Shown piece by piece: positions 32,147-40,051 of a stretch of DNA of 64,000 bases. Location of the stretch: positions 159,109 to 223,108 of the forward strand of contig VGLJ01000001.1 in assembly GCA_016866775.1 (NCBI GenBank). The letters run 5' to 3'. The notes below the pieces were generated by a model. That model was given only the letters and a program-made list of their open reading frames with translations, did not search any database and had not been told where the DNA came from. The translations under genes were made by a program, and so were the position numbers. The stretch comes from Candidatus Rokuibacteriota bacterium. GTDB lineage: Bacteria > Methylomirabilota > Methylomirabilia > Rokubacteriales > CSP1-6. Every line of letters starts with the position of its first letter. Position 1 is the first letter of the stretch.

Positions 32147-32557
32147 AGCTCCTGCTCACCGGCGCGACCGGCGAGCTCGGCACGGGGCTGCTCTCCACCC
32201 TGATGGGAGACGGCCACGAGGTGCTCGCCACCACGCGCCGTGCGCCGCCGCCATCACCGCGCGCGTCGGCGCCCACGTGGATCGCGTGGGACCTCGTGCG
32301 CGGGCCGGCGCCGACAGACGTCCTCGACGGCGCGGATGCCGTGCTCCACCTCGCGGGGAAAAAGTACGACGCGCTTGCGCCGCCCGAGGCCTTCGCGTCC
32401 GCGAACGTGGACGCCACGACCCGTCTGCTGGACGCGATCGCGGCGCGGCGCCGAGCGCCCGCGCCACACGTCGTGCTCTTCAGCACGATGTACGTCTACG
32501 GCGAAGGCTCACCCGCCCCTCTGTCCGAGAGCGCGCGGCCCGCGCCGCGCACGCCCT
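32143..32557 (+). pseudogene. NAD-dependent epimerase/TIGR01777-like, 3' truncated
   Basis: Starts with a canonical Rossmann motif (KLLLTGATGELGTGLL) and continues normally through VLHLAGKKYDALAPPEAF, NVDATTRLLDAIA, and HVVLFSTMYVYGEG to LSESARPAPRTP at about residue 139, roughly half of a normal 290-300 aa epimerase. The frame then runs into the antisense of the convergent gene (stop at 32558) and ends at 32613 with Arg-rich non-homologous residues. The catalytic Y-x3-K region and substrate domain are missing. Coupled by ATGA to the damaged deacetylase, so a deletion probably removed the rest. Confidence 0.7.
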
Positions 32558-33004
32558 CTAGGGCACGAACAGTCGGGCGAAGTGGTTGTCGACCACGTCG
32601 CCGTCGGCGCTGACCGTGAAGTTCGACGTGATGAGGCCGCGCACGCCCGCGAAGCCGCCTCCGCCGCCCGTGACGCGCCAGAGCACGCCGCCCACCACCG
32701 AGCCGTCCGCCGGTCCCGGCTCGACCCACCCGCGCCCGACGGTCTCGAACGTGATGGTCCCGGCGGGCCCGTAGACGATCGCGCCCTCCTCGACGAACGT
32801 GCCGTCGTCGTCGCGCTGCACGCGCGCGTCGAGGATCGCGGTCTCCCCGGCGATCGCGTCGACGCGCGCGCGGATCCAGTTGCCGCCGAGGAACGTCGCC
32901 AGCGTCTGGCTCGAGGCCGTCGTGCGCGCTTCACGGGCGCCCTTCACGCCCGGCACCGGGCCGGCCTTCCCCCTGAACTCCAGCGCGAAGACGAGCTCCC
33001 TCAT
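32558..33004 (-). CDS. Conserved-looking protein of unknown function
   Basis: 148 aa, soluble, beta-rich with glycine-rich turns: VFALEFRGKAGPVPGVKGAR, GAIVYGPAGTITFETVGRG, LWRVTGGGGGFAGVRGLITS, FTVSADGDVVDNHFARLFVP. The periodicity suggests a small beta-barrel such as those of the allene-oxide-cyclase or DUF3237-like type, but I cannot assign it. ATG 33004 is immediately after the SDR stop (adjacent, same strand). Its 3' end abuts the truncated epimerase. Confidence 0.7.
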   Translation of the reverse strand: MRELVFALEFRGKAGPVPGVKGAREARTTASSQTLATFLGGNWIRARVDAIAGETAILDARVQRDDDGTFVEEGAIVYGPAGTITFETVGRGWVEPGPADGSVVGGVLWRVTGGGGGFAGVRGLITSNFTVSADGDVVDNHFARLFVP

Positions 33005-33778
33005 TCAGACCGTGGCCGCCTGCGCGCCGCCGTCGACGACGATCGCGGCGCCGCTGATCCACGCCGCGTCGTCGGACGCGAGGAACAGCGCGCAGCGCGC
33101 GATGTCCTCGGGCTCGCCGACGCGCCCGAGCGGAATGCCCTGGCCTTCCTTCGCGTCGCGCTCCACGCGCTCGATGATGTCGGCCGTGAGGCGGGTGCGG
33201 ATCGTGCCCGGGCAGATCGCGTTCACGCGGATGCGATCGCGCCCGAACGACGCCGCCATCGCGCGCGTCAGCGACACCACCGCGCCCTTCGAGGCGGCGT
33301 ACGCGTGGCTCGGCCGGCCCATCGACCCGCGAAACGCGGAGACCGACGCGGTGTTGATGATGGAGCCGCCGCCCGCCGCGCGCATGGCCGGGATCGCGGC
33401 GCGGCTCGTGAGATAGATCGCCCGGACGTTGACGTCCTGCGCGAGATCCCATCGCTCGAGCTCGATCGTCTCCACGGTGCCGCCGACGACCATCGTCCCG
33501 ACACCCGCGTTGTTGAACAGCACGTCGACGTGGCCCCACGCGCGCACCGCGGTCTCCACGACCATGCGGCAGGCCTCGGGTTGCACGAGGTCGGCGGGCG
33601 CCGCGAGGACCTCGCCGCCGGCGTCGCGCACGGCCGCCGCCGTCTTCGCGAGCTCGTCGTCGCGCATGTCCGCCACGAGCACGCGCGCGCCCGCGCGCGC
33701 GAACAGCATCGCGCTGGCGCGTCCGATTCCTGTCGCTCCACCCGTCACGATCGCGACCTTGCCGTCGAGGGTTCCCAT
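33005..33778 (-). CDS. SDR family oxidoreductase
   Basis: 257 aa. VTGGATGIGRASAMLFARAG cofactor motif, ADMRDDE at the end of strand two favours NAD, FNNAGVGTMVV, Ser in INTASVSAFRG, and HAYAASKGAVV with the Y-x3-K pair. C-terminal WISGAAIVVDGGAQ is classic. Start ATG 33778 follows the divergent promoter region. It is the first gene of the pair with the unknown 148-aa protein. Confidence 0.92.
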   Translation of the reverse strand: MGTLDGKVAIVTGGATGIGRASAMLFARAGARVLVADMRDDELAKTAAAVRDAGGEVLAAPADLVQPEACRMVVETAVRAWGHVDVLFNNAGVGTMVVGGTVETIELERWDLAQDVNVRAIYLTSRAAIPAMRAAGGGSIINTASVSAFRGSMGRPSHAYAASKGAVVSLTRAMAASFGRDRIRVNAICPGTIRTRLTADIIERVERDAKEGQGIPLGRVGEPEDIARCALFLASDDAAWISGAAIVVDGGAQAATV

Positions 33779-33791
33779 AACGGGCACAGCA

Positions 33792-33797
33792 TATACT
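33792..33797 (+). promoter_or_regulatory. Putative -10 box TATACT, near-leaderless spacing
   Basis: TATACT ends 9 bases before ATG 33807, so a start point 6-7 bases after the box leaves at most 2-3 leader bases. It sits in the 28-base gap between divergent SDR and MocA-type genes. Confidence 0.45.
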
Positions 33798-33806
33798 CTC
33801 CGCGCG

Positions 33807-34976
33807 ATGGCTTCGCTTCGGGTCGGCGTCGTCGGCTCCCGCTTCGCGGCGCATCTCCACCTGGCGGCGTATCGGCGCGTGTACGGCGTCGACGCGCGGC
33901 TCGCCGCGGTGACCTCGCCCACGGCCGAGCGGCGCGAGGGCTTCGCGCGCGAGGCCGGCGCCACCCCCTATCCGAGCCTCGCCGCCATGCTGCCGCACGT
34001 GGATGTCGTGGACGTCTGCTCGCCGCCCGCGACGCACGAGCCCGTCGCGCTCGAAGCGATCGAGGCCGGCAAGCACGTGATCGTCGAGAAGCCGTTCACG
34101 GGCGCGTTCGACAAGAAGGAGGGCATGGCGGCACTGCTCGCCGGCGCCGCCGCCAGCGCCGACCGGATCGTGCGCGCCGCGCGCCGTCGCGGCGTCGTGC
34201 TCGCCTACGCGGAGAACTGGGTCTACGCGCCGGCGGTGCAGAAGGAGCGCGAGATCGTCGAGAAGACCGGCGCGCAGATCCTCTGGATGATGGGCGGTGA
34301 GTCGCACAGCGGCTCGCACTCGCCGGTCTACGGGATCTGGCGGCACGCCGGCGGCGGCTCGCTCGTCGGCAAGGGCTGCCATCCGCTCACCGCGTGTCTC
34401 TATCTGAAGCAGGTCGAGGGCCGCGCGCACGGCGCGCGACCGATGCGTCCCGCGGCCGTGTCGTGCCGCGTGCACGAGATCACGCGGCTGCCGCGCTTCC
34501 AGGACCGCGGGTTCCTTCGGACCGACTACGAGGACGTCGAGGACTTCAGCCAGCTCCACGTCACGTTCGACGACGGCACGGTCGCCGACGTCTTCGCGAC
34601 CGAGCTCGTGCTGGGTGGTGTCCACAACTGGCTCGAGGTGTTCGCGAACAACCATCGGACCACGTGCCGCCTGAATCCCGTCAACTTGCTCGACACCTAC
34701 AATCCGGAGGCCGCGCAGCTCAGGGACGTCTACGTCGTGGAGAAGATCGGCACCAAGGAAGGCTGGAGCCATCCCGCCGCGGACGAGGAGTGGCAGCAGG
34801 GCTTCTACGCCGAGATCCAGGACTTCATGGAATGCTGCGCGAGCGGCCGGCGCCCGCAGTCGGGCGCGCTGCTCGCGCACGACACGGTGGCCGCGCTCTA
34901 CGCCGGCTACGTCTCCGCGGAGCGCGGGGGCCAGGAAGTCCCTGTCCCCACGGCACCGTTCGCTGAGGTAGAGTGA
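33807..34976 (+). CDS. Gfo/Idh/MocA family oxidoreductase
   Basis: 389 aa. N-terminal NAD(P) domain: LRVGVVGSRFAAHLHLAAYR, then DVVDVCSPPATHEPVALEAI and GKHVIVEKPFTG with the conserved Glu-Lys-Pro. The C-terminal domain keeps GGSLVGKGCHPLTACLYL, where the catalytic His is expected. Members oxidise sugars, inositols or their derivatives. Its stop is close to the CMD gene, with VOC and methyltransferase genes following, all on one strand. Confidence 0.9.
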   Translation: MASLRVGVVGSRFAAHLHLAAYRRVYGVDARLAAVTSPTAERREGFAREAGATPYPSLAAMLPHVDVVDVCSPPATHEPVALEAIEAGKHVIVEKPFTGAFDKKEGMAALLAGAAASADRIVRAARRRGVVLAYAENWVYAPAVQKEREIVEKTGAQILWMMGGESHSGSHSPVYGIWRHAGGGSLVGKGCHPLTACLYLKQVEGRAHGARPMRPAAVSCRVHEITRLPRFQDRGFLRTDYEDVEDFSQLHVTFDDGTVADVFATELVLGGVHNWLEVFANNHRTTCRLNPVNLLDTYNPEAAQLRDVYVVEKIGTKEGWSHPAADEEWQQGFYAEIQDFMECCASGRRPQSGALLAHDTVAALYAGYVSAERGGQEVPVPTAPFAEVE

Positions 34977-34993
34977 CGCCGCTGGAGGCCACG

Positions 34994-35359
34994 ATGAAGG
35001 CGCCGAAGAAAGTGACCGGCAAGACCGCAAGCCCCTACGGCTATCCGTTCTGGGAGTGGGTGGCCAAGGAAGATCCCGACTACGTCACCGCGCGCGGCCC
35101 CCTGATGGAGCTCTCGGTCGGTGAAGGCAAGGAGCTCTCGATCAAGCACAAGGAAATGGTGATCATCGGGATCCTCGCGTACCGCGGGCGCAAGGACGGC
35201 GTGGTCGCCCACATGCGCCGCGCGATCGATCACGGCGCGAGCAAGCGCGAGCTGCTCGAGGCGGTCCAGGCGGCGGCGGTGCCCGGCGGCGGTCCCTGCT
35301 TCAGCACCGGCATCGAAGCGTTGATGGAGCTCGACAAGGCCGGCGCGTTCAAGAAGTGA
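34994..35359 (+). CDS. Carboxymuconolactone decarboxylase (CMD) family protein
   Basis: 121 aa. ATG 34994 is preferred over GTG 34973 because GGAGG lies 5 bases before it; GTG would give a 4-base overlap with the previous gene instead. Helical CMD core: LSIKHKEMVIIGILAYRG, VVAHMRRAIDHGASKRELLE. The AhpD-type Cys-x2-Cys is absent, so this is a CMD/decarboxylase-like or structural member rather than a peroxiredoxin reductase. Role in the cluster unknown. Confidence 0.85.
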   Translation: MKAPKKVTGKTASPYGYPFWEWVAKEDPDYVTARGPLMELSVGEGKELSIKHKEMVIIGILAYRGRKDGVVAHMRRAIDHGASKRELLEAVQAAAVPGGGPCFSTGIEALMELDKAGAFKK

Positions 35360-35381
35360 GCGGTCAGCGGAGGAGCGAGCC

Positions 35382-35846
35382 ATGATCCAGGCGAGAAAGC
35401 TCGGCCACGTCGTCCTCAGGGTGCGGGACGCGCAGAAGTCGAAGGACTTCTACATGAAGACGATCGGCCTCAAGCTGGCGCACGAGGACCTCGAGCGCGG
35501 CACCGTGTTCCTCAGCTTCGGTGAGCAGCATCACGACCTCGCGCTCTTCCAGCCGGCGACGCAGCCGGCCGCCGACGCGAGCCACGCGGGCCTGCATCAC
35601 GTCGCGTGGCAGGTGGGAAGCTTCGAGGAGCTGCAGGCGGCGTATCGTGACCTCCGCGCGATGGGCGTGCCCGTCGAGTCCACGGTGGAGCACAACGTGA
35701 CGCGCAGCGTGTACTTCCCCGATCCGGACGGCAATCGCGTCGAGCTCTACTGCGACATGGTCGAGCGCGGCTTCGAGGCGATGCAGACGCTCGGACCGCG
35801 GCGCGCGGCGCTCGACATCGAGACCGGCGAGGTGCGGCGCGGCTGA
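35382..35846 (+). CDS. VOC family protein (glyoxalase/extradiol dioxygenase fold)
   Basis: 154 aa. Two beta-alpha-beta3 modules with the metal set of type I extradiol enzymes: KLGHVVLRVRD (His), GLHHVAWQVG (His) and GNRVELYCDM (Glu). GGAGGAGC precedes ATG 35382 at good spacing. Could be a ring-cleavage dioxygenase, lyase or isomerase for an aromatic or oxo substrate. The final codons are close to the start of methyltransferase-like coding sequence. Confidence 0.88.
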   Translation: MIQARKLGHVVLRVRDAQKSKDFYMKTIGLKLAHEDLERGTVFLSFGEQHHDLALFQPATQPAADASHAGLHHVAWQVGSFEELQAAYRDLRAMGVPVESTVEHNVTRSVYFPDPDGNRVELYCDMVERGFEAMQTLGPRRAALDIETGEVRRG

Positions 35847-36030
35847 CGCGGCCGACGTCCCGGGCGACGGCCTCCTGCCGTCGCTCGCGTTCCGGCGTGA
35901 CGACGAGCTGCCGGACCCGGTCTTCTACGCGTTCCCGCGCAAGGTCGTCCACATCGACGACGGCGCGATCGCGGCGCTCGGCCGGCTCTACGCCGAGGTC
36001 CTGCCGCCGGACGGCTCCCTGCTCGACCTC

Positions 36031-36486
36031 ATGAGCAGCTGGCGCACCCACCTTCCCGACGGCTTCCGTGCGCGCGAAGTCGTCGGGCTCGGGTTGAATG
36101 CCGAGGAGATGGCCGACAACCCGCAGCTCACGCGGCACGTCGTCCACGACGTGAACCGCGACCCGCGGCTGCCGTTCGACGACGCGACGTTCGACGGCGC
36201 GATGTGCGCGGTGTCGGTGCAGTACGTCACGCACCCACGCGTGCTCTTCGGCGAGGTCCGACGTGTCCTGCGGCCCGGCGCGCCGTTCGTCGTCGCGTTC
36301 TCGAATCGCTGCTTCCCGACGAAGGCCGTCGCGGTGTGGCTCGACACGAGCGACGAGCAGCACATGACGCTCGTCCGCGGCTACTTCGAGGGCGCCGGCG
36401 GCTGGACGGACATCCGCGCGCAGGACCGCTCGCCCGACGTCGACACGAATCCGCTCTACGCGGTGTGGGCGCGCCGCGCGGCGTGA
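36031..36486 (+). CDS. Methyltransferase-type 11-like protein, N-terminus uncertain
   Basis: 151 aa from ATG 36031, which begins at SSWRTHLPDGF. The open frame extends upstream to about 35848 and looks coding (PDPVFYAFPRKVVHIDDGAI, LGRLYAEVLPPDGSLLDL) but holds no ATG, GTG or TTG; the true protein is probably about 213 aa. SAM-fold features: GLGLNAEEM at strand two, DDATFDGAMCAVSVQYV motif, VRRVLRPGAPFVVAFSNR. The glycine-rich motif I is degenerate (LLDLMSSW), as in this subfamily. Substrate unknown. The 3' end overlaps the convergent amidohydrolase by 31 bases. Confidence 0.75.
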   Translation: MSSWRTHLPDGFRAREVVGLGLNAEEMADNPQLTRHVVHDVNRDPRLPFDDATFDGAMCAVSVQYVTHPRVLFGEVRRVLRPGAPFVVAFSNRCFPTKAVAVWLDTSDEQHMTLVRGYFEGAGGWTDIRAQDRSPDVDTNPLYAVWARRAA

Positions 36487-37727
36487 ATCGCGCCGTCCTT
36501 CATGATCATGCTGAGCTTCGCGCGGTCCTGGAGGATCGTGATGTCCGCGAGCGGATCACCGTCGACGAGGAGCAGGTCGGCGAGCGCGCCCGCCGTCACG
36601 AGCCCGAGCTCGCCGGGCTTCCCCATCATCTCGCCGCCGTGGTGCGTCGCGGCGATCAGCGTCTCCATCGGCGAGAAGCCGAGCAGGTCCACGAAGAGCT
36701 CGAGATCTTTCGCGTACGCGCCGTGCGGGCTCGTCGGGAAGCCGTAGTCGCCACCGGGGAGCACGCGGATACCGCGCTTGCGCATGCGGCTGTAGGTGTC
36801 GGCGCAATAGGCGAGCTCGTCGGCCGCGGCCTGCGCACGCTTCGCCGGGATCCCCATCGACACGCCGTATTCCGCGAGGCTCCACGTGTGGCCGATCGCC
36901 GGCGCCACGAAGATGCGATCGCGCGCGGCCTCCAGCGCGTCGAGCGCCCGCTCGTCGGAATAGTTCGCGTGATAGATGACCTCGACCCCGTGGGCGAGCG
37001 CGGCCATGACCGACCCCGCGCTCCGGCAGTGGCCGGCCACGCGGAGGTTCCGCGGCCGCGCGACCTCCATCGCGGCCTCGATCTCCGCGTCCGTCATCAC
37101 CGTGACGTCGGCACCGGCGCTCGACGTGCCGCCGTCGCCGGAGATGTTGAGCTTGAGGAGGTCGACGCCCTCGCGCGCGAGCGTGCGGGCGACGCGGCGG
37201 ACGTCGTCGGGGCCGTTGGCGATCCAGCAGAACGTCGGCGCCTCGTCGTACGGCAGGTGCAGGGCGTTCGTGTCGCCGAGCCCGCCCGTCACCGTGATCT
37301 CCGGGCCGTTGGCGAGCAGGCGCGGGCCGGGCGCGCGGGCGGCCTCGATCTCGCGCTTCAGCACGACGTCGAGCCGCGTCTTGGCGGACGCCGCGGAGAA
37401 CGCGCTCGTGTAGCCGCAGTCGAGCATCGTGCGCGCGTTGCGCACGGTGATCAGCATGTGCTCCTCGACGGGGAGCCGCGTGATCGCGTCGGCGAAGAGG
37501 TCGGGGAAGCTCAGATGCGCGTGGGCCTCGACGAGCCCGGGCATCAGCATGCCGCCACGCCCGTCGATCACCGTCGCATCGGGCGGCGCGGCGTCGTGCC
37601 GGCTCCGCGCGTCACCGGACGCGGTCACGGCGGCAATGCGTGGTCCGTCGACGAGCACCTCGCCGGCGAACGGCTCGCGTCCCGTGCCATCGAAGATCCG
37701 GACGTTCGTGATGCGATAGGCGCTCAT
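36456..37727 (-). CDS. Imidazolonepropionase-like amidohydrolase (COG1228)
   Basis: 423 aa. Metal-site motifs: MLMPGLVEAHAHLSFPD (HxH), LLKLNISGDGG (the Lys position that can be carbamylated), VAGHCRSAGSV (His), VEVIYHANYSD (His) and LPGGDYGFPTSPHG (Asp). ADLLLVDGDPLADIT is the usual C-terminal block. Cyclic amide or dipeptide hydrolysis is expected. It is the last gene of the long minus-strand run, 20 bases after the Mo-subunit gene. Confidence 0.9.
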   Translation of the reverse strand: MSAYRITNVRIFDGTGREPFAGEVLVDGPRIAAVTASGDARSRHDAAPPDATVIDGRGGMLMPGLVEAHAHLSFPDLFADAITRLPVEEHMLITVRNARTMLDCGYTSAFSAASAKTRLDVVLKREIEAARAPGPRLLANGPEITVTGGLGDTNALHLPYDEAPTFCWIANGPDDVRRVARTLAREGVDLLKLNISGDGGTSSAGADVTVMTDAEIEAAMEVARPRNLRVAGHCRSAGSVMAALAHGVEVIYHANYSDERALDALEAARDRIFVAPAIGHTWSLAEYGVSMGIPAKRAQAAADELAYCADTYSRMRKRGIRVLPGGDYGFPTSPHGAYAKDLELFVDLLGFSPMETLIAATHHGGEMMGKPGELGLVTAGALADLLLVDGDPLADITILQDRAKLSMIMKDGAIHAARRAHTA

Positions 37728-37747
37728 CGGAACCTCCACGTGGTTGC

Positions 37748-40051
37748 TCACTCCGTCACGAGACCCAGGGCCCGGGCCACGCGCTCCGCGGTGATCGGCA
37801 GGCGCGTCATGCGCGCGCCCGTCGCGTCCTCGATGGCGTTGGCGACGGCGGCGGCGGGCGGGCCGATCGGCGGCTCGCCGATGCCGCGCGCGTTGAACGG
37901 TCCGAGCCCCTCGCCCGACTCCACGACGATCGCTTCCACGTCCGGGACGTCGGCGGCGGTCGGGATCAGGTACGTGGCGAACGAGGTGGTGAGGTTGATC
38001 CCGTCCTCCACCACGACGTCTTCCATCAGCCCGTAGCCGAGCCCCTGCACCGCGCCGCCCTGGATCTGGCCCTCGACGGACTGGGGATTGATCGCGCGGC
38101 CGACGTCGTGCGCGGCCGCGTACTTCAGCACGCGCACCTCGCCCGTCTCGGTGTCGACTTCGACTTCCGCGGCGTGGGCGCCGAACGTGTAGTCGGGGAA
38201 CACCTTGCCGGCGCCCGCGTTGAGATCGACGGGCTCGCCGGCCGGCGCGTGGTAGACCCCGAGGTGGCTGCGCGGGACGCTCGCGCGCGCGCACTCCACG
38301 AGCAGGCTGCGCAGCGACAGCGTGCGCGCGTCCGGCGCGTGGACGGCGCCGTCGATCATCTCGAGCTTCTCCGCGTCGGTGTCGAGCAGCCTGGCCGCCA
38401 CCGTGAGGAGCTGAGCGCGGAGCTCGCGCGCCGCCTTCAGCACCGCGTTGCCCGACATGTAGAGCTGACGGCTCGCGGTGGTCGTGCCGGAGAGCGGCGT
38501 GAGCGCGCTGTCGGAGACGTGAACGACGATGCGATCGAGCGGCACGCCGAGCACCTCCGACGCGATCTGGCAGAGCGAGCTCGCCTGGCCGCCGCCGACG
38601 TCGGGCGCGCCGCAGCGCACCACGAGGCTGCCGTCCATCTCGAAGCCGATCCACGCGCTCGACCAGTCGTGCAGCCAGACGATGCGGCCGTACGGCTGCA
38701 GGTTGCACGCGAGCCCGCGGCCGACTTTCACGTGCGGCGCGCGAGGCGCCGCCGGTGTGCCGAGCGCCGCCCACGCGCGCCGGGCGAGCTCCGGGATCGC
38801 GACGTGCGTCTCCATCACCTGGCCGACCGGCAGGCTGTCGCCGCGCCGTAACGTGTTCACTGCGCGGACGCGTACCGGATCGATCCCGAGCGCGCGCGCG
38901 ACGCGATCCATCTGCGACTCGTAGCCGAACACGGTCTGCATCGCGCCGAAGCCGCGCATCGCGCTCGTGGGCGGATTGTTCGTGTACGCCACGCGCGCGA
39001 CCACGGAGACGTTCGGCGCGCGATACGGCCCGGCCGCCGTCACGGTCGAATAGAGGAGGACGAGCGCCGAGAGGTAGGCGTACGCGCCGGAGTCGGCGAG
39101 CAGGTCGATCTCCTGCGCGACGATCTCGCCGGTGGCGAGCGCGCCGGTGCGGTATTTCAACCGATACGGATGGCGCTTGGCGCGCGCGAGCAGCGACTCC
39201 TGGCGCGTCCACACCATCTTCACGGGACGCCCGGTCTTGAGCGCGAGCAGGCCGAGGTAGACCTCGACGGTCACGTCTTCCTTGCCGCCGAAGCCGCCGC
39301 CGAGGTACGTGCCGATGACGCGCACGCGGTTCTGCGGGACGTTCAGCACCTCGGCCACATCGCGGAAGTGCTCGATGACCTGGGTCGAGAGCCGGATGGT
39401 GATCACGCCGTCGGAGTCGATCCAGGCGACGCCCGACTCCGGCTCGAGGTAGGCCGCGTCCACGAATTGCGTGACGTACTCGCCTTCGACCACGACGGCG
39501 GCGCGCGCGAACCCGGCGGCGACGTCGCCGCGCGCGATCCGCCACTGCGCGAGCAGGTTGCCGCTCTCGTGCACCGCCGGCGCGCCCGGCGCGAGGGCAT
39601 CGGCCGTGGTGAAGACTGAGGGCAGCGGCGCGTACTCGACGTCGACGGCCTCCGTCGCGGCGCGCGCCTGCTCGAGAGTTTCGGCGGCGATCAGCGCGAC
39701 GGGCTCGCCCTGGTGGCGTACCCGGTCTTCAGCGAGCACGTGCAAGGTCGCGCGCAGCGGGCCGACGGTCGTCGTCTGGCCGGGCACGTCCGTCGACAGC
39801 GTGTTCTTCGGGACGTCGCGCGCGGTGAGGACGACGGCGACGCCGGGCATCGCGGCCGCGCGTTGCGTGTCGAGCTTCACGATCCGGGCGGACGGGTACG
39901 GCGAGCGCAGCACGAACGCATGGAGCATCCCGGGCAGCGCGAAGTCGCCGGCGTATGCCATGGCGGCGGCGACCTTGTCGCGCGCGTCGTGGCGCTGGAT
40001 CGGCTGGCCTACGATGCGAAGCTCCTGGGTAGTCGCCACCGCGTCAGCCAC
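37748..40051 (-). CDS. Molybdopterin-binding subunit of xanthine dehydrogenase-type hydroxylase
   Basis: 767 aa from GTG 40051. Blocks: IVGQPIQRHDARDKVAAAMA, YLGGGFGGKEDVTVEVY (cofactor), AMRGFGAMQTVFGYE (active-site loop of the RGFG type), and ARGIGEPPIGPPA with the catalytic Glu. It hydroxylates a heterocycle, aldehyde or purine at carbon using water, passing electrons to the FeS/FAD protein encoded just upstream (8-base overlap). Confidence 0.93.
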   Translation of the reverse strand: MADAVATTQELRIVGQPIQRHDARDKVAAAMAYAGDFALPGMLHAFVLRSPYPSARIVKLDTQRAAAMPGVAVVLTARDVPKNTLSTDVPGQTTTVGPLRATLHVLAEDRVRHQGEPVALIAAETLEQARAATEAVDVEYAPLPSVFTTADALAPGAPAVHESGNLLAQWRIARGDVAAGFARAAVVVEGEYVTQFVDAAYLEPESGVAWIDSDGVITIRLSTQVIEHFRDVAEVLNVPQNRVRVIGTYLGGGFGGKEDVTVEVYLGLLALKTGRPVKMVWTRQESLLARAKRHPYRLKYRTGALATGEIVAQEIDLLADSGAYAYLSALVLLYSTVTAAGPYRAPNVSVVARVAYTNNPPTSAMRGFGAMQTVFGYESQMDRVARALGIDPVRVRAVNTLRRGDSLPVGQVMETHVAIPELARRAWAALGTPAAPRAPHVKVGRGLACNLQPYGRIVWLHDWSSAWIGFEMDGSLVVRCGAPDVGGGQASSLCQIASEVLGVPLDRIVVHVSDSALTPLSGTTTASRQLYMSGNAVLKAARELRAQLLTVAARLLDTDAEKLEMIDGAVHAPDARTLSLRSLLVECARASVPRSHLGVYHAPAGEPVDLNAGAGKVFPDYTFGAHAAEVEVDTETGEVRVLKYAAAHDVGRAINPQSVEGQIQGGAVQGLGYGLMEDVVVEDGINLTTSFATYLIPTAADVPDVEAIVVESGEGLGPFNARGIGEPPIGPPAAAVANAIEDATGARMTRLPITAERVARALGLVTE

